The notes: generated by a model not told the origin, from the letters alone. Shown: positions 36,573 through 45,939, numbered from the stretch's first letter. The stretch: DNA of 64,000 bases from Ww85 sp963745765 (GCA_963745765.1 CAVUYQ010000025.1:154943-218942), one strand, 5' to 3'. Translations and numbers: made by a program.

Positions 36573-37461
36573 ATGATTCTTTTCGGAGAAAGCCTGAATG
36601 TTATTTCCCGGGTGATTGGCGCCGCCTACAAGGCGCGTGATGCCAAAACCAATACAGGAGGAGGCCCTTGATCAGAAAGAGCGGGGTATGGATTACATCG
36701 ATATCAATCTCGGACCGGCGAAAAAGGACGGTCACGAATTGATGCCGTGGGTCTGCCAGGTTGTCCAGGAAGTCGTCCCGGATATTCCGCTGCTTCTGGA
36801 TACCTCCAATATTGCCGCTATCGAAGAAGGTCTCAAGGTCCTTAAGCCCTGCAGCAATCCCCATATCGTCAATTCAATCATGGCGCGGGCAGAGCGTTAT
36901 GAGGTGATGCTGCCGATTGCCGCGAAATATGATGCGGACATGGTCGCCCTGCTCTGGGGGCCGGACGGTCTGCCCCGTGATGAGAATGAGCGTGCTGCGC
37001 TGGCGGTGGAACTCCTTTATGCCGCCAACGAAGCAGGTATTGCAAACGAGAGGATCTGGGTAGACGGTATCGTCACTCCTGTCAATATTCAACAGGCACA
37101 GCTCGTCAGTCTGCTGAACTTCCAGATGATGCTCGAAGACATAGCTCCCGGTGCCAAGAGCACCTGTGGACTTTCAAATATTTCCAATGGACCGCCGGTT
37201 CAGTTGCGTCCGATTTTGAATACCACCTACATGGTTATGCTTGAGCGCTACGGCATGAAGGCTGTTATCAGTGATCCGCTTGACAGCAATCTTACTGCTG
37301 TTGCCAAGGGTCAGCGCCAGGATATCGTCGACGTCGTTCACCAGGCCATGGACGGAACGGCTGATGTCGCCAGTCTCAGCAAGGAACTCGGCGATTATGT
37401 GAAAACCGTCAGAGTCATCATGGGTGAGACCCTGTTCTCTGATTCCTACCTCGAAATCTAG
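36573..37461 (+). CDS. acsE: Methyltetrahydrofolate:corrinoid Fe-S protein methyltransferase, one frameshift
   Basis: AcsE moves the methyl group between tetrahydrofolate and the corrinoid of AcsCD. The pterin-binding TIM barrel shows MDYIDINLGPAKKDG, then LLLDTSNIAAIEEGL, VDGIVTPVN and TCGLSNISNG. ATG 36573 follows AAAGGAGAAAG and reads MILFGESLNVISRVIGAAYK. One extra A near 36645 (CCAAAACC for CCAAACC) breaks ARDAKPIQEEAL. Without it the product is 295 residues, near the usual length. The gene is essential to the pathway, so a sequence error is likely. Confidence 0.88.
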
Positions 37462-37482
37462 GCACGGTCGCTTATTTACCCC

Positions 37483-37515
37483 AAAAGCCCCGTTCTGAAA
37501 AGAATGGGGCTTTTT
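37483..37515 (+). terminator. Rho-independent terminator after acsE
   Basis: AAAAGCCCCGTTCT (37483-37496), loop GAAA, then AGAATGGGGCTTTT (37501-37514) with one G-T wobble and a following T. It is a textbook hairpin 22 bases after the acsE stop. It should end most transcripts of the RACo-to-acsE operon, leaving the next two genes with their own promoter or read-through. Confidence 0.88.
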
Positions 37516-37598
37516 CCGTTTTCGTGATTAGAATTTGGCAGGAAACAGCAGGGAAAAAAACTGATTATTCAAGGTACCCATTATTATCAGGTGAAGGA

Positions 37599-37877
37599 AT
37601 GGCTGAGAAAGCACACACGGAAGGCTGGGTCTGGGTAATTGTCTATGATCAAGGCGAAGGCGGTCATTACCTGGGGCTGTATAACAAGGAAAAAGATGTC
37701 GAATTTATACCGGCTTTTGAATCTAAAGAGGCCGCCAACGAATGCTTTCTGACCATGCCCCGGGAAAAAGGAAAGAAGTATGAAGTGCAGGCAATTCATA
37801 TCGAAGAGCTGAAAGAGGATGCCGGGAAAAGCGGATTTGATATCGCCCTTGTGGATGGTGAAGGGGCGATCAAGTAG
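37599..37877 (+). CDS. Small protein of unknown function between acsE and cooC
   Basis: This acidic protein of about 92 residues starts MAEKAHTEGWVWVIVYDQGE and has a compact alpha/beta pattern with VEFIPAFESKEAANECFLTM and KKYEVQAIHIEELKEDA. It has no signal peptide and a single cysteine. I do not recognise a family with certainty. Its place between the acs operon terminator and cooC suggests a role in carbon monoxide dehydrogenase maturation or control. AAGGA lies very close to the ATG, so the ribosome-binding site is weak. Confidence 0.7.
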   Translation: MAEKAHTEGWVWVIVYDQGEGGHYLGLYNKEKDVEFIPAFESKEAANECFLTMPREKGKKYEVQAIHIEELKEDAGKSGFDIALVDGEGAIK

Positions 37878-37957
37878 GACGAAGGTCCTCTGATAGCTGC
37901 AAATAAGCCGGCCGGCTTCGATTGACCGGCCTGATGCGCAAAGGGAGATGTTTTCAG

Positions 37958-38737
37958 ATGAGTCTTAAAATTGCTGTTGGCGGCAAAGGCGGGGTTGGCA
38001 AAACGACCATAACAGCCCTGTTGGCGCGATACCTGGCCGCAGATGAGAATAATAAGGTGATCGCCATTGATGCCGATCCGGTTGCCAACCTCGCCGCAGG
38101 TCTCGGTATTGACGAAAAGGACCCCATTACACCGATTGCCGAACTTCGCGAGCTGATAGCCGAGAGAACCGGTGCCGAACCGGGAACCATGGGCGGTTTT
38201 TTTACACTGAATCCGAAGGTGGACGATATTCCGGAACGTTTCTCACGGGAAAAAGACGGTGTTAAACTCTTGGTGATGGGAACGGTGCAGAAGGGCGGTT
38301 CCGGATGTATATGCCCTGAGAGTACGATCCTGAAGGCCTTGATGAGTCACCTAGTGCTTTATCGTGACGATATTATTGTCATGGACATGGAGGCGGGTGT
38401 CGAACATCTCGGTCGGGCGACATCCTCCTCGGTCGATGCGCTGGTAATAGTGGTTAATCCCGGGTCCAGGAGCCGCGTGGCGGCGGAAAAAATCAGAAAG
38501 CTCGGTCGGGATATCGGCATAAAGCGTATTGTTGTACTGGGTAATCGGGTCAGGAATGTGGACGATGAAGCGTTGATCAGATCGACTCTTGCAGATTTTG
38601 AGATTATCGGCTGCGTGCCGGAATTTGATGAGATTGTCTCTGCTGACCGAACGGGCGGCAGGCCGTTTGATAACATCGAGGATATCCCGAAAGAACTGCG
38701 GGACGCGGCCTCTGTGCTTAAATCTTTTTCTGCCTAG
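37958..38737 (+). CDS. cooC: Nickel-insertion ATPase CooC/AcsF
   Basis: This MinD/SIMIBI-class ATPase of about 259 residues begins KIAVGGKGGVGKTTITALLA, the deviant Walker A. MDMEAGVEHLGRATSSSVD is the switch region. The Cys-x-Cys pair in GGSGCICPE (near residue 112) is the metal-binding dimer motif of CooC. It helps to load nickel into carbon monoxide dehydrogenase and/or acetyl-CoA synthase. ATG 37958 has AAGGGAG upstream. Confidence 0.92.
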   Translation: MSLKIAVGGKGGVGKTTITALLARYLAADENNKVIAIDADPVANLAAGLGIDEKDPITPIAELRELIAERTGAEPGTMGGFFTLNPKVDDIPERFSREKDGVKLLVMGTVQKGGSGCICPESTILKALMSHLVLYRDDIIVMDMEAGVEHLGRATSSSVDALVIVVNPGSRSRVAAEKIRKLGRDIGIKRIVVLGNRVRNVDDEALIRSTLADFEIIGCVPEFDEIVSADRTGGRPFDNIEDIPKELRDAASVLKSFSA

Positions 38738-38766
38738 AGCCCCCTGTCAGATAACGGCATATTTTC

Positions 38767-39237
38767 TCAGTCATCTGAAATTGGCTCCAGCGCCCCGGAG
38801 GTATGGAGCAGCAGATCGTTCGGGTTTAATTCAATCTCAAGACCTCGGCGGCCGGCACTGACATAAATGGATTTGTGCCGGGCTGCTGAAGTGTCCATGA
38901 TAGTCTTCAGCCTTTTTTTCTGTCCGAGAGGACTCACTCCGCCCAATACGTATCCGGTTATTTTTTCTACTGCGGCCCTGTCCGCCATCACCGCTTTTTT
39001 TACCCCGCACGCCCTGGCAAAAGATTTGAGATTGAGCATCCGGGTCACCGGCAGAATGGCAACGGCATGTTCTCCATTATCGAGGCTGGCCACCAGGGTT
39101 TTAAAGACCTGTTCGGGATTGATGGCAAGCTTCTCTGCCGCCTCAAGACCGTATGATTCGTGGGCTGGATCGTGTGTGTACTTATGGATGGCAAAAGTTA
39201 TCTTATGTTTCTTGGCATAATTTATTGCCGGAGTCAT
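38767..39237 (-). CDS. ybaK: Cys-tRNA(Pro)/Cys-tRNA(Cys) deacylase (YbaK/EbsC)
   Basis: This 156-residue YbaK-family editing protein shows THDPAHESYGLEAAEKL, EQVFKTLVASLD, the Lys-containing KSFARACGVKKAVMA and GYVLGGVSPLGQKK, where the GxxSP loop is the hallmark. It hydrolyses Cys mischarged onto tRNA-Pro. It converges on cooC with a 29-base gap and is transcribed just after the TSUP gene (4-base gap). Confidence 0.9.
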   Translation of the reverse strand: MTPAINYAKKHKITFAIHKYTHDPAHESYGLEAAEKLAINPEQVFKTLVASLDNGEHAVAILPVTRMLNLKSFARACGVKKAVMADRAAVEKITGYVLGGVSPLGQKKRLKTIMDTSAARHKSIYVSAGRRGLEIELNPNDLLLHTSGALEPISDD

Positions 39238-39241
39238 GCTT

Positions 39242-40015
39242 CTATCCGATGCTGATGTTTTCGTAGAGGAGCCTGCCGATAGTCAGAAGAACGATGGTAA
39301 GATACAAGGGTCTGATCATCGTTGCTCCCTTTTTGATAGCAAGTGAAGAACCGATCCTGGCGCCGATGACCTGTCCTGCCGCCATGGTAAGACCGATAGA
39401 GTAGGAGACATTGCTGCCGGCAATAAACCACAGGAGTGCTACGAAATTACTGGTGAAATTCATGACTTTGGTATAGCCGGTGGCCTTGACCATATTGAAA
39501 CCGAGAAAAAACATCAGGCCGAAAGTCCAGAATGAGCCGGTACCCGGACCGAAAAACCCGTCATAGAAACCAAGACCGAGACCGAAGAGTCCGTAGAAGA
39601 GCCTGCCGTTTATCCGTGCATGTTTGTCCGTCAGGCCCAGATGTTTCGTCAGCAGGGTGTAGAAAAAGACCACCAGCAACAGGACTGGGATCAGCGGCTC
39701 AATAAAGGCGGGATCAAGCAACTGCACAGTTACGGCGCCGAGACAGGCGCCAAAAAAGGTGAAGAGTATACCCGGGAGTGCTTCCTTGAATGATATCCTG
39801 CCCTTTCTTATAAAATTATATGATGCGGACAGGGTGCCGAAACTGCCCCCGAGTTTATTGGTTCCCAGGGCCGCCTGCGGTGGCAGACCGATAAAAAGAA
39901 GGACGGGCAGAGCAATGAGTCCTCCGCCCCCTGCCATCGAGTCGACAAGACCGGCCACCAGGCCGACGCAGAAAAGGAGCAGAAAAATTTCTGCTGACAA
40001 ATTGATTGTTTCCAT
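39242..40015 (-). CDS. TSUP family (TauE/SafE, YfcA-like) membrane transporter
   Basis: This 257-residue protein with about eight transmembrane helices has the duplicated TSUP motif GLVDSMAGGGGLIALPVLL with GTNKLGG, and FYDGFFGPGTGSFW in the second half. Members export or import sulfite, sulfonates or sulfoacetate. In a sulfur-metabolising anaerobe a sulfur-anion substrate is plausible but unproven. Confidence 0.88.
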   Translation of the reverse strand: METINLSAEIFLLLFCVGLVAGLVDSMAGGGGLIALPVLLFIGLPPQAALGTNKLGGSFGTLSASYNFIRKGRISFKEALPGILFTFFGACLGAVTVQLLDPAFIEPLIPVLLLVVFFYTLLTKHLGLTDKHARINGRLFYGLFGLGLGFYDGFFGPGTGSFWTFGLMFFLGFNMVKATGYTKVMNFTSNFVALLWFIAGSNVSYSIGLTMAAGQVIGARIGSSLAIKKGATMIRPLYLTIVLLTIGRLLYENISIG

Positions 40016-40126
40016 GAGATCAGGAGTTTACCGCCGGAACAGATGCGGCCGATGGAGTCATCTGGAATGGCATGGTGTGATCGTTACGGGAGGAGTAAAA
40101 GGGTGAAATCTGCTGACGTAAAAGAA

Positions 40127-40163
40127 CCCCGGCAGAATAACATCAGGTTGTCTTCCGCCGGGG
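40127..40163 (-). terminator. Terminator hairpin, minus strand
   Basis: CCCCGGCAGAA (40127-40137) pairs with TTCCGCCGGGG (40153-40163) with one bulge. On the minus strand it is followed by TTCTTTT. It lies 55 bases past the stop of the small gene at 40219-40401 and should terminate it. Confidence 0.7.
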
Positions 40164-40218
40164 AAATATAAACGATGCCGGGTCGGAATCGTTTCAGTCA
40201 GCAGTTTTATGTACGTCC

Positions 40219-40401
40219 TCAGTCTTCAATATGAAATCTGGCGAGTTCCTTTTCACCGACCATGTAATCGCCAATCGGTACCAGTTTCTTGTTGGTGCTG
40301 TTGCAGTCAATTATGATTTTCCAGAGGGTATCGAGATCCTTTGCTTCCTGCGGTGATTCAGGTTTTAGTTCTACCACTTTCTTGTCGAGCGTGATTTTCA
40401 T
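40219..40401 (-). CDS. Small protein of unknown function
   Basis: This 60-residue soluble protein starts MKITLDKKVVELKPESPQEA and ends in GDYMVGEKELARFHIED. AGAGAGGTG on the minus strand is a good ribosome-binding site, and a terminator hairpin follows, so the gene is probably real. No family is recognised. Confidence 0.65.
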   Translation of the reverse strand: MKITLDKKVVELKPESPQEAKDLDTLWKIIIDCNSTNKKLVPIGDYMVGEKELARFHIED

Positions 40402-40716
40402 AAGTACACCTCTCTGTTGAGATTTACCGATAAGCCAATCTTTTCTCTCTGCCCGGTCGGCTATAGTGAGTCAAAAACTGAGAAAGCGATTTGATCACGA
40501 GACCGTAAATATTGACGGGCAGGCCGGAACCCGTGAAACATAGCTAATGAATAACTCATTATCGGGATATTGCCAGTATCAATTTGGAAAAAGCGCATAT
40601 TATTGTTACCTTCCGATTCCTTTATAAAAAAAATAGTGACAGAAAATTTATCAGGATTACTTTTCACCTATTCATCCAATCAATCACTGTTACTCTTCTT
40701 TCAGGACAAGTAAACC
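40402..40716. other. Intergenic region between divergent genes
   Basis: About 315 AT-rich bases. Promoters for the small minus-strand gene and the MetE-like cassette should lie here. I see no convincing ORF or strong hairpin. Confidence 0.4.
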
Positions 40717-41794
40717 ATGACCGTTTTTACCGCTGGCGCCCGACCTGTGCTTATCGGCAGTCTTCCGCATAAAAGTCACCAGGAGGCTGTTGATCTTATC
40801 TTTGACTACACTCCCGCAGATTCCGCTCTGGCCGCAGTTGCCGCATAACAGGAAAGAGGGGATGCTCCAGCAGTTTCTGCCCGGAATGCCCGGAGTAGCG
40901 GAAAAAGATGGAAAAATTTTCATCGATACCGAGGGGCCTGATTTTGAGGCCCAGTTTCTCTCATTTTTCGAAGAGTACCTGCTCGTTACCGAGGGAGGAG
41001 TCGGGCTTGATGATTCACGTTTCAGCATGTCCAGTGATGAGGCTGCCGGATTTTTCATCTTTCTTGAGACAGCCCGTGCACAGTCAGGGCAGCTGCTCGG
41101 TTTGAAAGGACAAGTGAGCGGGCCGATCACCTTCTGCACCGGACTGGTCGATCAGGACGGCAAGGCGCTCTTTTATAATGAGCAGCTCCGTGATGCAGCA
41201 GTAAAACTGCTGGCATTAAAAGCGAAATGGCAGGCCAGAAAAATGGCGGAAATCAAGCCTTCACCGCTGATCTTTTTTGATGAGCCGGGCCTTGCCGGCC
41301 TGGGCTCTTCTGCCTTTATAACCATAACAGCAGATGAGATACACCAGTGTTTTTCAGAGGTGTTTGCAGCGGTAAAAGAAGAGGGCGGGCTTACCGGTGT
41401 GCACGTCTGTGCCAACACCGAGTGGCCGATTATTTTTGATTCAGGGGTTGATGTTGTCAGCTTTGACGCCTACTCATATTTTGACAAGCTGATCCTTTAT
41501 CCCGACCACCTGCGCTCCTTTTTCGGGCGCGGCGGAATACTTGCTTCAGGAATTGTGCCGACTACCACTGATTATATCGAAACAGCCAATGGTGAAGAAC
41601 TTACCCGGAAATGGCTGGATCAGGCTGCACAGTTGGAAAAACTTGGCATAGCAAAAGAGGTCATCAGGGCGCAGACGCTTATTACACCAAGCTGTGGAAC
41701 AGGGACAATCAGTGAGGAGATGGCCGTCAAGGTGCTCGCGCTGACGAGGGATGTTTCTGCTCTTGTTCAAGAGCGCTACGCGACGTCTGGCTGA
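40717..41794 (+). CDS. MetE-like (UROD/MetE superfamily) methyltransferase, one frameshift
   Basis: Merged product of about 358 residues, starting MTVFTAGARPVLIGSLPHKS. One extra C near 40811 (CTCCCGC for CTCCGC) breaks FDYTPQIPLWPQLPHN. Zinc ligands typical of MetE and corrinoid methyltransferases are visible: His229 and Cys231 in GVHVCANTEWP, and Cys326 in ITPSCGTGTISEE. It has only the catalytic barrel of cobalamin-independent methionine synthase. Such short MetE-like proteins are proposed folate-independent methionine synthases that take the methyl from a corrinoid protein. The nearby acs operon offers such a donor (inference). Other zinc methyltransfer roles are possible. Confidence 0.75.
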
Positions 41795-41800
41795 AAGCCG

Positions 41801-42187
41801 GTGGCGTCCATCACTATCACTATCGGTGATCTGCAGGTGGTCGGGTGCAGTTGCGCAATCGTCGTGCCTGAGAAGGCTATTGACGAGCACGGTTATATAA
41901 AAACATTTACTGCCGGGCTTGCTGGTCAGGGGAAACACGAATTTCAGGCCCTTGCTCAAACAGCTTATTATCAGTTCCAGGACGATGAGCTTGATATTGT
42001 CTGCATCCAGTCTCCAGTGCTTCTTGAGCAGGGTGATGAGGCCGGGACAGTGGTGGCTGGCGGCATGGTCATATTCAGGGACGGTGATGGTTGCATAAAG
42101 GCCGCTTTTCATGCCGGACAACGGGCGAAAAAGCTGCTTGAGGCAGCAAACCGTTATTGTACCCGCTGGGTCAGACTTGATATCTGA
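41801..42187 (+). CDS. Unknown protein between the MetE-like and DUF166 genes
   Basis: This protein of about 128 residues begins with GTG 41801, six bases after the MetE-like stop. It shows CSCAIVVPEKAIDEHGYIKT near its start, then DELDIVCIQSPVLLEQGDEA. Five cysteines are spread along it without a ferredoxin pattern. No signal peptide or membrane segment is seen. It is 34 bases from the selenoprotein gene, so all three are probably one operon. Confidence 0.65.
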   Translation: MASITITIGDLQVVGCSCAIVVPEKAIDEHGYIKTFTAGLAGQGKHEFQALAQTAYYQFQDDELDIVCIQSPVLLEQGDEAGTVVAGGMVIFRDGDGCIKAAFHAGQRAKKLLEAANRYCTRWVRLDI

Positions 42188-42221
42188 AGAACGCTCATTA
42201 TTTACTGGATAAGCAAGGATT

Positions 42222-42884
42222 GTGAAAATGGACCAACCTGTACAGTCTCCTCAACGTGTTACCGTTTTTCAGCAGGATGGCAGCGGTGAGCGGAAAATTG
42301 CCGGGGTACGTTTACATGCCGGCGACAGTATCGCGCTTGATGTCATATCAATTGACGGGCCTCTGCCGCCGGTCATCGATGATACGTCTGCCTACCTTCC
42401 AGCCCGCCTCGATTGCGATCTTGTCCTTGATTTTCTCAAACACACCGATCTCTCTTTAGACCTGGCCGAACTCTGCGCCAGGAATGCTATCCCGATTATT
42501 TCTTCCGGCAAAAAGATCGTTAATAAATGGGTATTGAAACCTCCCACCTGATGTGGTCTGCCAAGGCAGGTCGGTCTTGGAAACTATGGCGAGTTGTTCG
42601 GTGCACCGGAGTTTGAGGTTGAAATAGCGGATGGTATCATCAGTGACATCCGTATTATTCGAGGTGCTCCGTGCGGGGCGACATGGGAGGCTGCCCGGCG
42701 CACCATCGGTACGCCGCTGGCCGATGCTGCTCGTAAAATCGGCCTTGATACCCAGTTTTACTGTTTTGCCGACCCGGCCGGCTGGGACCCGATCCATGGT
42801 AAGAGTCCGGTTCATTTCGCCGGAAAGGTACACAGCAAGGCTCTCGCCCAGGCGATTGAAAAAGTGCTTTCTGCCCTCTCATAG
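42222..42884 (+). CDS. dfsP: DUF166 family selenoprotein (in-frame TGA read as selenocysteine)
   Basis: The frame from GTG 42222 (or ATG 42228) to TAG 42882-42884 is interrupted only by TGA 42549-42551, in TPPT-U-CGLPRQ. Homologous DUF166 proteins have CC-x-LP here, so the TGA replaces the first cysteine of a redox-like Cys-Cys pair. Downstream residues keep the family pattern in the same frame: NYGELFGAPEFEVE, IRGAPCGATWEAA, DPAGWDPIHGKSPVHFAGKV. A SECIS-like hairpin begins 9 bases after the TGA. The full product is about 220 residues. From memory, the name DfsP is used for DUF166 family (seleno)proteins. Function is unknown; the Sec-Cys pair suggests redox or metal chemistry. It ends the cassette with the MetE-like gene. 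Confidence 0.85.
42561..42580 (+). promoter_or_regulatory. Bacterial SECIS-like hairpin after the TGA codon
   Basis: CCAAGGC (42561-42567), loop AGGTCG (42568-42573), GTCTTGG (42574-42580): seven pairs including one G-U. The loop starts 16 bases after the TGA, at the lower edge of the known bacterial spacing. It has a G in its first two bases and resembles the AGGUCU loop of E. coli fdhF as I recall it. SelB binding is therefore plausible. Confidence 0.7.
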
Positions 42885-42907
42885 ATAATTTCGTCCTTAT
42901 CCGTCTT

Positions 42908-44241
42908 ATGGATAGCCAGAAAAGACGCTATTTTACACGAAATGTATGCGGTGTTTCAGCCGTTGAATTTCTCTGGGGGCTGGGATTTCCGATCGTTCTG
43001 GAATCGACCTTCCTTCAGCTTTTTCTCAAGTCTCTCGGTGCCTCCGGTTTTGTCATCGGTCTCGTCCCTTCGATACTGATCATCGGTATCTCCTGTTTCC
43101 CCCTGTTTTCCAGTTATTTCACCAGGAACTATCGTTCATAAGAAATCGATTGTTATCCTGCTGCATCTGTTATCGGCGCTTTCGGTATTTCTCTTTGGCC
43201 TGGCCCTGCTGTTTGTCAGGAATCCAGGACATGTCCTGCCGCTCTTTTTCTCCTCTTACTGCTGTTTTTTCTATCTGTCTGGGGATGACAATACCGATCT
43301 GGTTTAATTACCTGGTGCGGATTTTCCCCGAAGCGAGGACCGTTCCGGGACTTGGCTATATGATGCTGTTCCAGAATATCGGCAAGGTTATCTCAAGTTT
43401 TTTTATTCTGAAGGTGGTCGAGCGCTATGCTTTCTCCCTGCAGTCTTCGGCCTATGTTTTCATGGCAACCGGACTGCTTTTTACCGCCGGTTCTCTCTGT
43501 TTTCTGCTGACCAGAGAAATAGGTGATGCTGACGACCCACCGCCGGATAGCCTGACCTTTTTCAGACACACCTCGGGAGCGTTTATCGAGATCGTTGAAA
43601 ACAGGAGACTGCTGGTCTTTCTGGCTGCCGATCTGGACTTTTACATGATCTTGACGGTGCTCGGTTTTTACGCCAATTATGCCACCGTATTCTATGAGGT
43701 TCCTGTAGCCGTTGCCGCCGGTGTCTTTGTCGCCTGTATTTACGCGGGGTCGATAACCGTTAATATCTTTCTGGGGGCGATGAATCTGCTGAGTCTGAAA
43801 CAGAAATTCGTGATGTCGAAATTCGTTACCTTTGCCTTGCTGGTATTGCTTGTTGCCTTTCCCGACCGGACCATCTTTTTCCTGATCAGTTACATGCTCG
43901 GTGTCGGCCGGGCCGTTCACAATATGGTGTACCCGACCTCGGTCAAGCATTTTGCCAGAAAAGCGGATGTTACTTCCTATTTCTCTCTGGCACCGATCAT
44001 GACACTGCCTTTCGCAGCCGGTTTTCCACTGCTGTTCGGCTGGCTGCTTGACCGTCTCGCCTTCATGCAGGCCGACTCATACCGGTTACTCTTTGGTGTT
44101 TCAGCACTCCTTTCCCTGTTGACCATCTATCTGAGTCTCAGGACGGATTACGATGGGACTGGAAAAGACAGGGAAGCCCCTGTCACGCAGTCTGAACTTC
44201 TGGATTCTGCCGGAAAAAACGACAAAAGGCGAGGACCGTAG
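42908..44241 (+). CDS. MFS-type membrane transporter, two frameshifts
   Basis: The merged protein of about 443 residues starts MDSQKRRYFTRNVCGVSAVE and has about 12 hydrophobic segments. FVIGLVPSILIIG and PIWFNYLVRIFPEARTVPGLG lie in the first half and VFVACIYAGSITVNIFLGA in the second. An extra T near 43137 breaks TRNYRHKKSIV and an extra G near 43283 (GGGG for GGG) breaks LSGMTIPIW. Without them the frame is continuous. Substrate is unknown. It starts 24 bases after the selenoprotein gene and could belong to that operon. Confidence 0.7.
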
Positions 44242-44298
44242 TGGCCTCACCTCTTGATAATCTGCATTGCTTTGAGCAGATTCTGTTGCTTGCGCGAA

Positions 44299-44490
44299 TT
44301 ACAGTTTGCAGGTCATATCCTGGCCGCAGCACATCGGTGATTTGATCTTGCCATGCCCGTTTGGACATTTTGAGATCTGTACTACGCTGCCGTTATCAAG
44401 TTTCAGGCTGTCATCAACGAGCGGCGCATCGCATTTTGCGCAGGTTGCATTGACGCCCATACCGCATTTTGAACATTCGTAAGTTGCCAT
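44299..44490 (-). CDS. Small zinc-ribbon-like protein
   Basis: This 63-residue Cys-rich protein shows YECSKCG, then ATCAKCDAPLV, SKCPNGHGKI and SPMCCGQDMTC. Several Cys-x2-Cys pairs suggest a zinc ribbon or rubredoxin-like fold. AATTACCTCCGG upstream gives GGAGG on the minus strand, a strong ribosome-binding site. Such proteins are common in sulfate reducers; the exact role is unknown. Confidence 0.78.
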   Translation of the reverse strand: MATYECSKCGMGVNATCAKCDAPLVDDSLKLDNGSVVQISKCPNGHGKIKSPMCCGQDMTCKL

Positions 44491-44802
44491 CGAAATTACC
44501 TCCGGAGGAAGATGATTTGGTTATCGTTGAGTGAATAATACCTTATGAAGAGCGTCCGCATTTCCGTAACACTCCGGGCTCATTATCCATCAATCATGAA
44601 CTAACCCCGTTACACGGGATACCTGCCTTTACCACCTTTTTGATTTTAAAAAATAAGAAAAAATTAATGAGCCACTTAAACAGATTATCACGGATTTGCT
44701 GATGTCAACCCTGCCCTGTCGTTCGGATGGTGTTGTTCAGCAACTCCCCTGTTAGAGGCGGGACACCGTGTCGGTGCGGTGACGCTTCATGATGTAGATA
44801 CC
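44491..44802. other. Intergenic region
   Basis: About 310 bases, AT-rich around 44630-44700, upstream of the zinc-ribbon gene and downstream of the M14 deacylase. It holds the promoter side of the former. No gene is seen. Confidence 0.4.
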
Positions 44803-45939
44803 CTATAGCGTCAGGAGATTGCCGTCCGCTTCTCGCAGTGGTTTCTTGCCGGCAACCTTTGCTATTATCCTGCCGGGCCGGGCAAAACGATCCACATTAA
44901 TCGCAAAGAGGATGCCGCTGGTTATACTTCTTACTTCGCTCACCCGCTCATTTTCAGATTCCGGCAGCGGGTTGATGATTTCGGCAATTACCTCGCCTCC
45001 GGCAATGTAATCCCCCGGCTTTTTATGATAGGTAAGGATTCCCGGTAACTCTGCCCTGATATAATCAACACCGGTGAGCGGGGTCGCGTCGTTGATCAGC
45101 CGCGGCAGTTCGGCTGGTTTACCGGAAATAGAGCCGCGACGCTGCAGAAAAATGAACAGGTTGTCAGCATCAGTTCGTGCGATCGAATCATCGGTATCTG
45201 ATACTCCCCTGAGCTCAACAGTTGCTGCCAGGCATGCGGCAGGGATGGGCAGATCGGGGAATTTTCTGGCGAGTTCCCACCAGAGCCTGCTGTTTGCTTC
45301 ATCAAAGGGATTCCCTCCCGAATCGTTGGCCAGCAGTGTTACCGGGGCCCCAATCTGGGCCGACAGGTCCGCAGCGTCTGGCCAGAGGGCGCTTCCTGTA
45401 TAGACATGCATCAGTGCCTGGTAATCACAATGCAGATCAAGCACCAGATCAGCATCGTGTGAGAGTGAGATGAGAAGATGTTTCAGGAAGGAGGCTTCGT
45501 CTTTCGGTGTCCGTTCAGTGAGGATTTTTGCGGTACAAACACGTATCGTTTCGATGTTTTTAGCAGGGTTTGTCCCCAGTTTCGGAGCAATCTGCCCGGC
45601 AACGGCTTCGATAAGATCTTCATGCTGACGGTTGAAATTGATTGCATTGGCGAAGTCAAAACGCCCATGAAGTGTTTCATTCTGCCATTGCCCGAGACCA
45701 ATCGGGTTTGCCGCCGGAACGATCATGATTTCGCCGGAAATTTCACCCCTGCGTTCAGCCTGGTCGAGTTTTTTTATCAGATGGTGCAGCACTACATAAC
45801 CGGGCGCCTCGTCGGCATGAAGACCGGCCTGCAGATAGGCCTTTGGCCTCTGTCCCTCGCTGCCGTAATGCAACACCGTCAGGGAGCGTTTTGTCCCGGG
45901 GCTGGCCGACGGCAAAGCTCGTTCTTCAACACGTTTCAT
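44803..45939 (-). CDS. M14 family succinylglutamate desuccinylase/aspartoacylase-like protein
   Basis: This 378-residue zinc carboxypeptidase-like protein carries AGLHADEAPG (metal His and Glu) near residue 38, NPIGLGQW near 80, and LDLHCDYQA with the third metal ligand near 172. ELRG near 245 is in the catalytic Glu position. AstE-like enzymes remove acyl groups from amino acids. The start overlaps the permease stop by four bases, so it is coupled to the transporter and probably processes the imported acylated amino acid or peptide. Confidence 0.85.
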   Translation of the reverse strand: MKRVEERALPSASPGTKRSLTVLHYGSEGQRPKAYLQAGLHADEAPGYVVLHHLIKKLDQAERRGEISGEIMIVPAANPIGLGQWQNETLHGRFDFANAINFNRQHEDLIEAVAGQIAPKLGTNPAKNIETIRVCTAKILTERTPKDEASFLKHLLISLSHDADLVLDLHCDYQALMHVYTGSALWPDAADLSAQIGAPVTLLANDSGGNPFDEANSRLWWELARKFPDLPIPAACLAATVELRGVSDTDDSIARTDADNLFIFLQRRGSISGKPAELPRLINDATPLTGVDYIRAELPGILTYHKKPGDYIAGGEVIAEIINPLPESENERVSEVRSITSGILFAINVDRFARPGRIIAKVAGKKPLREADGNLLTL

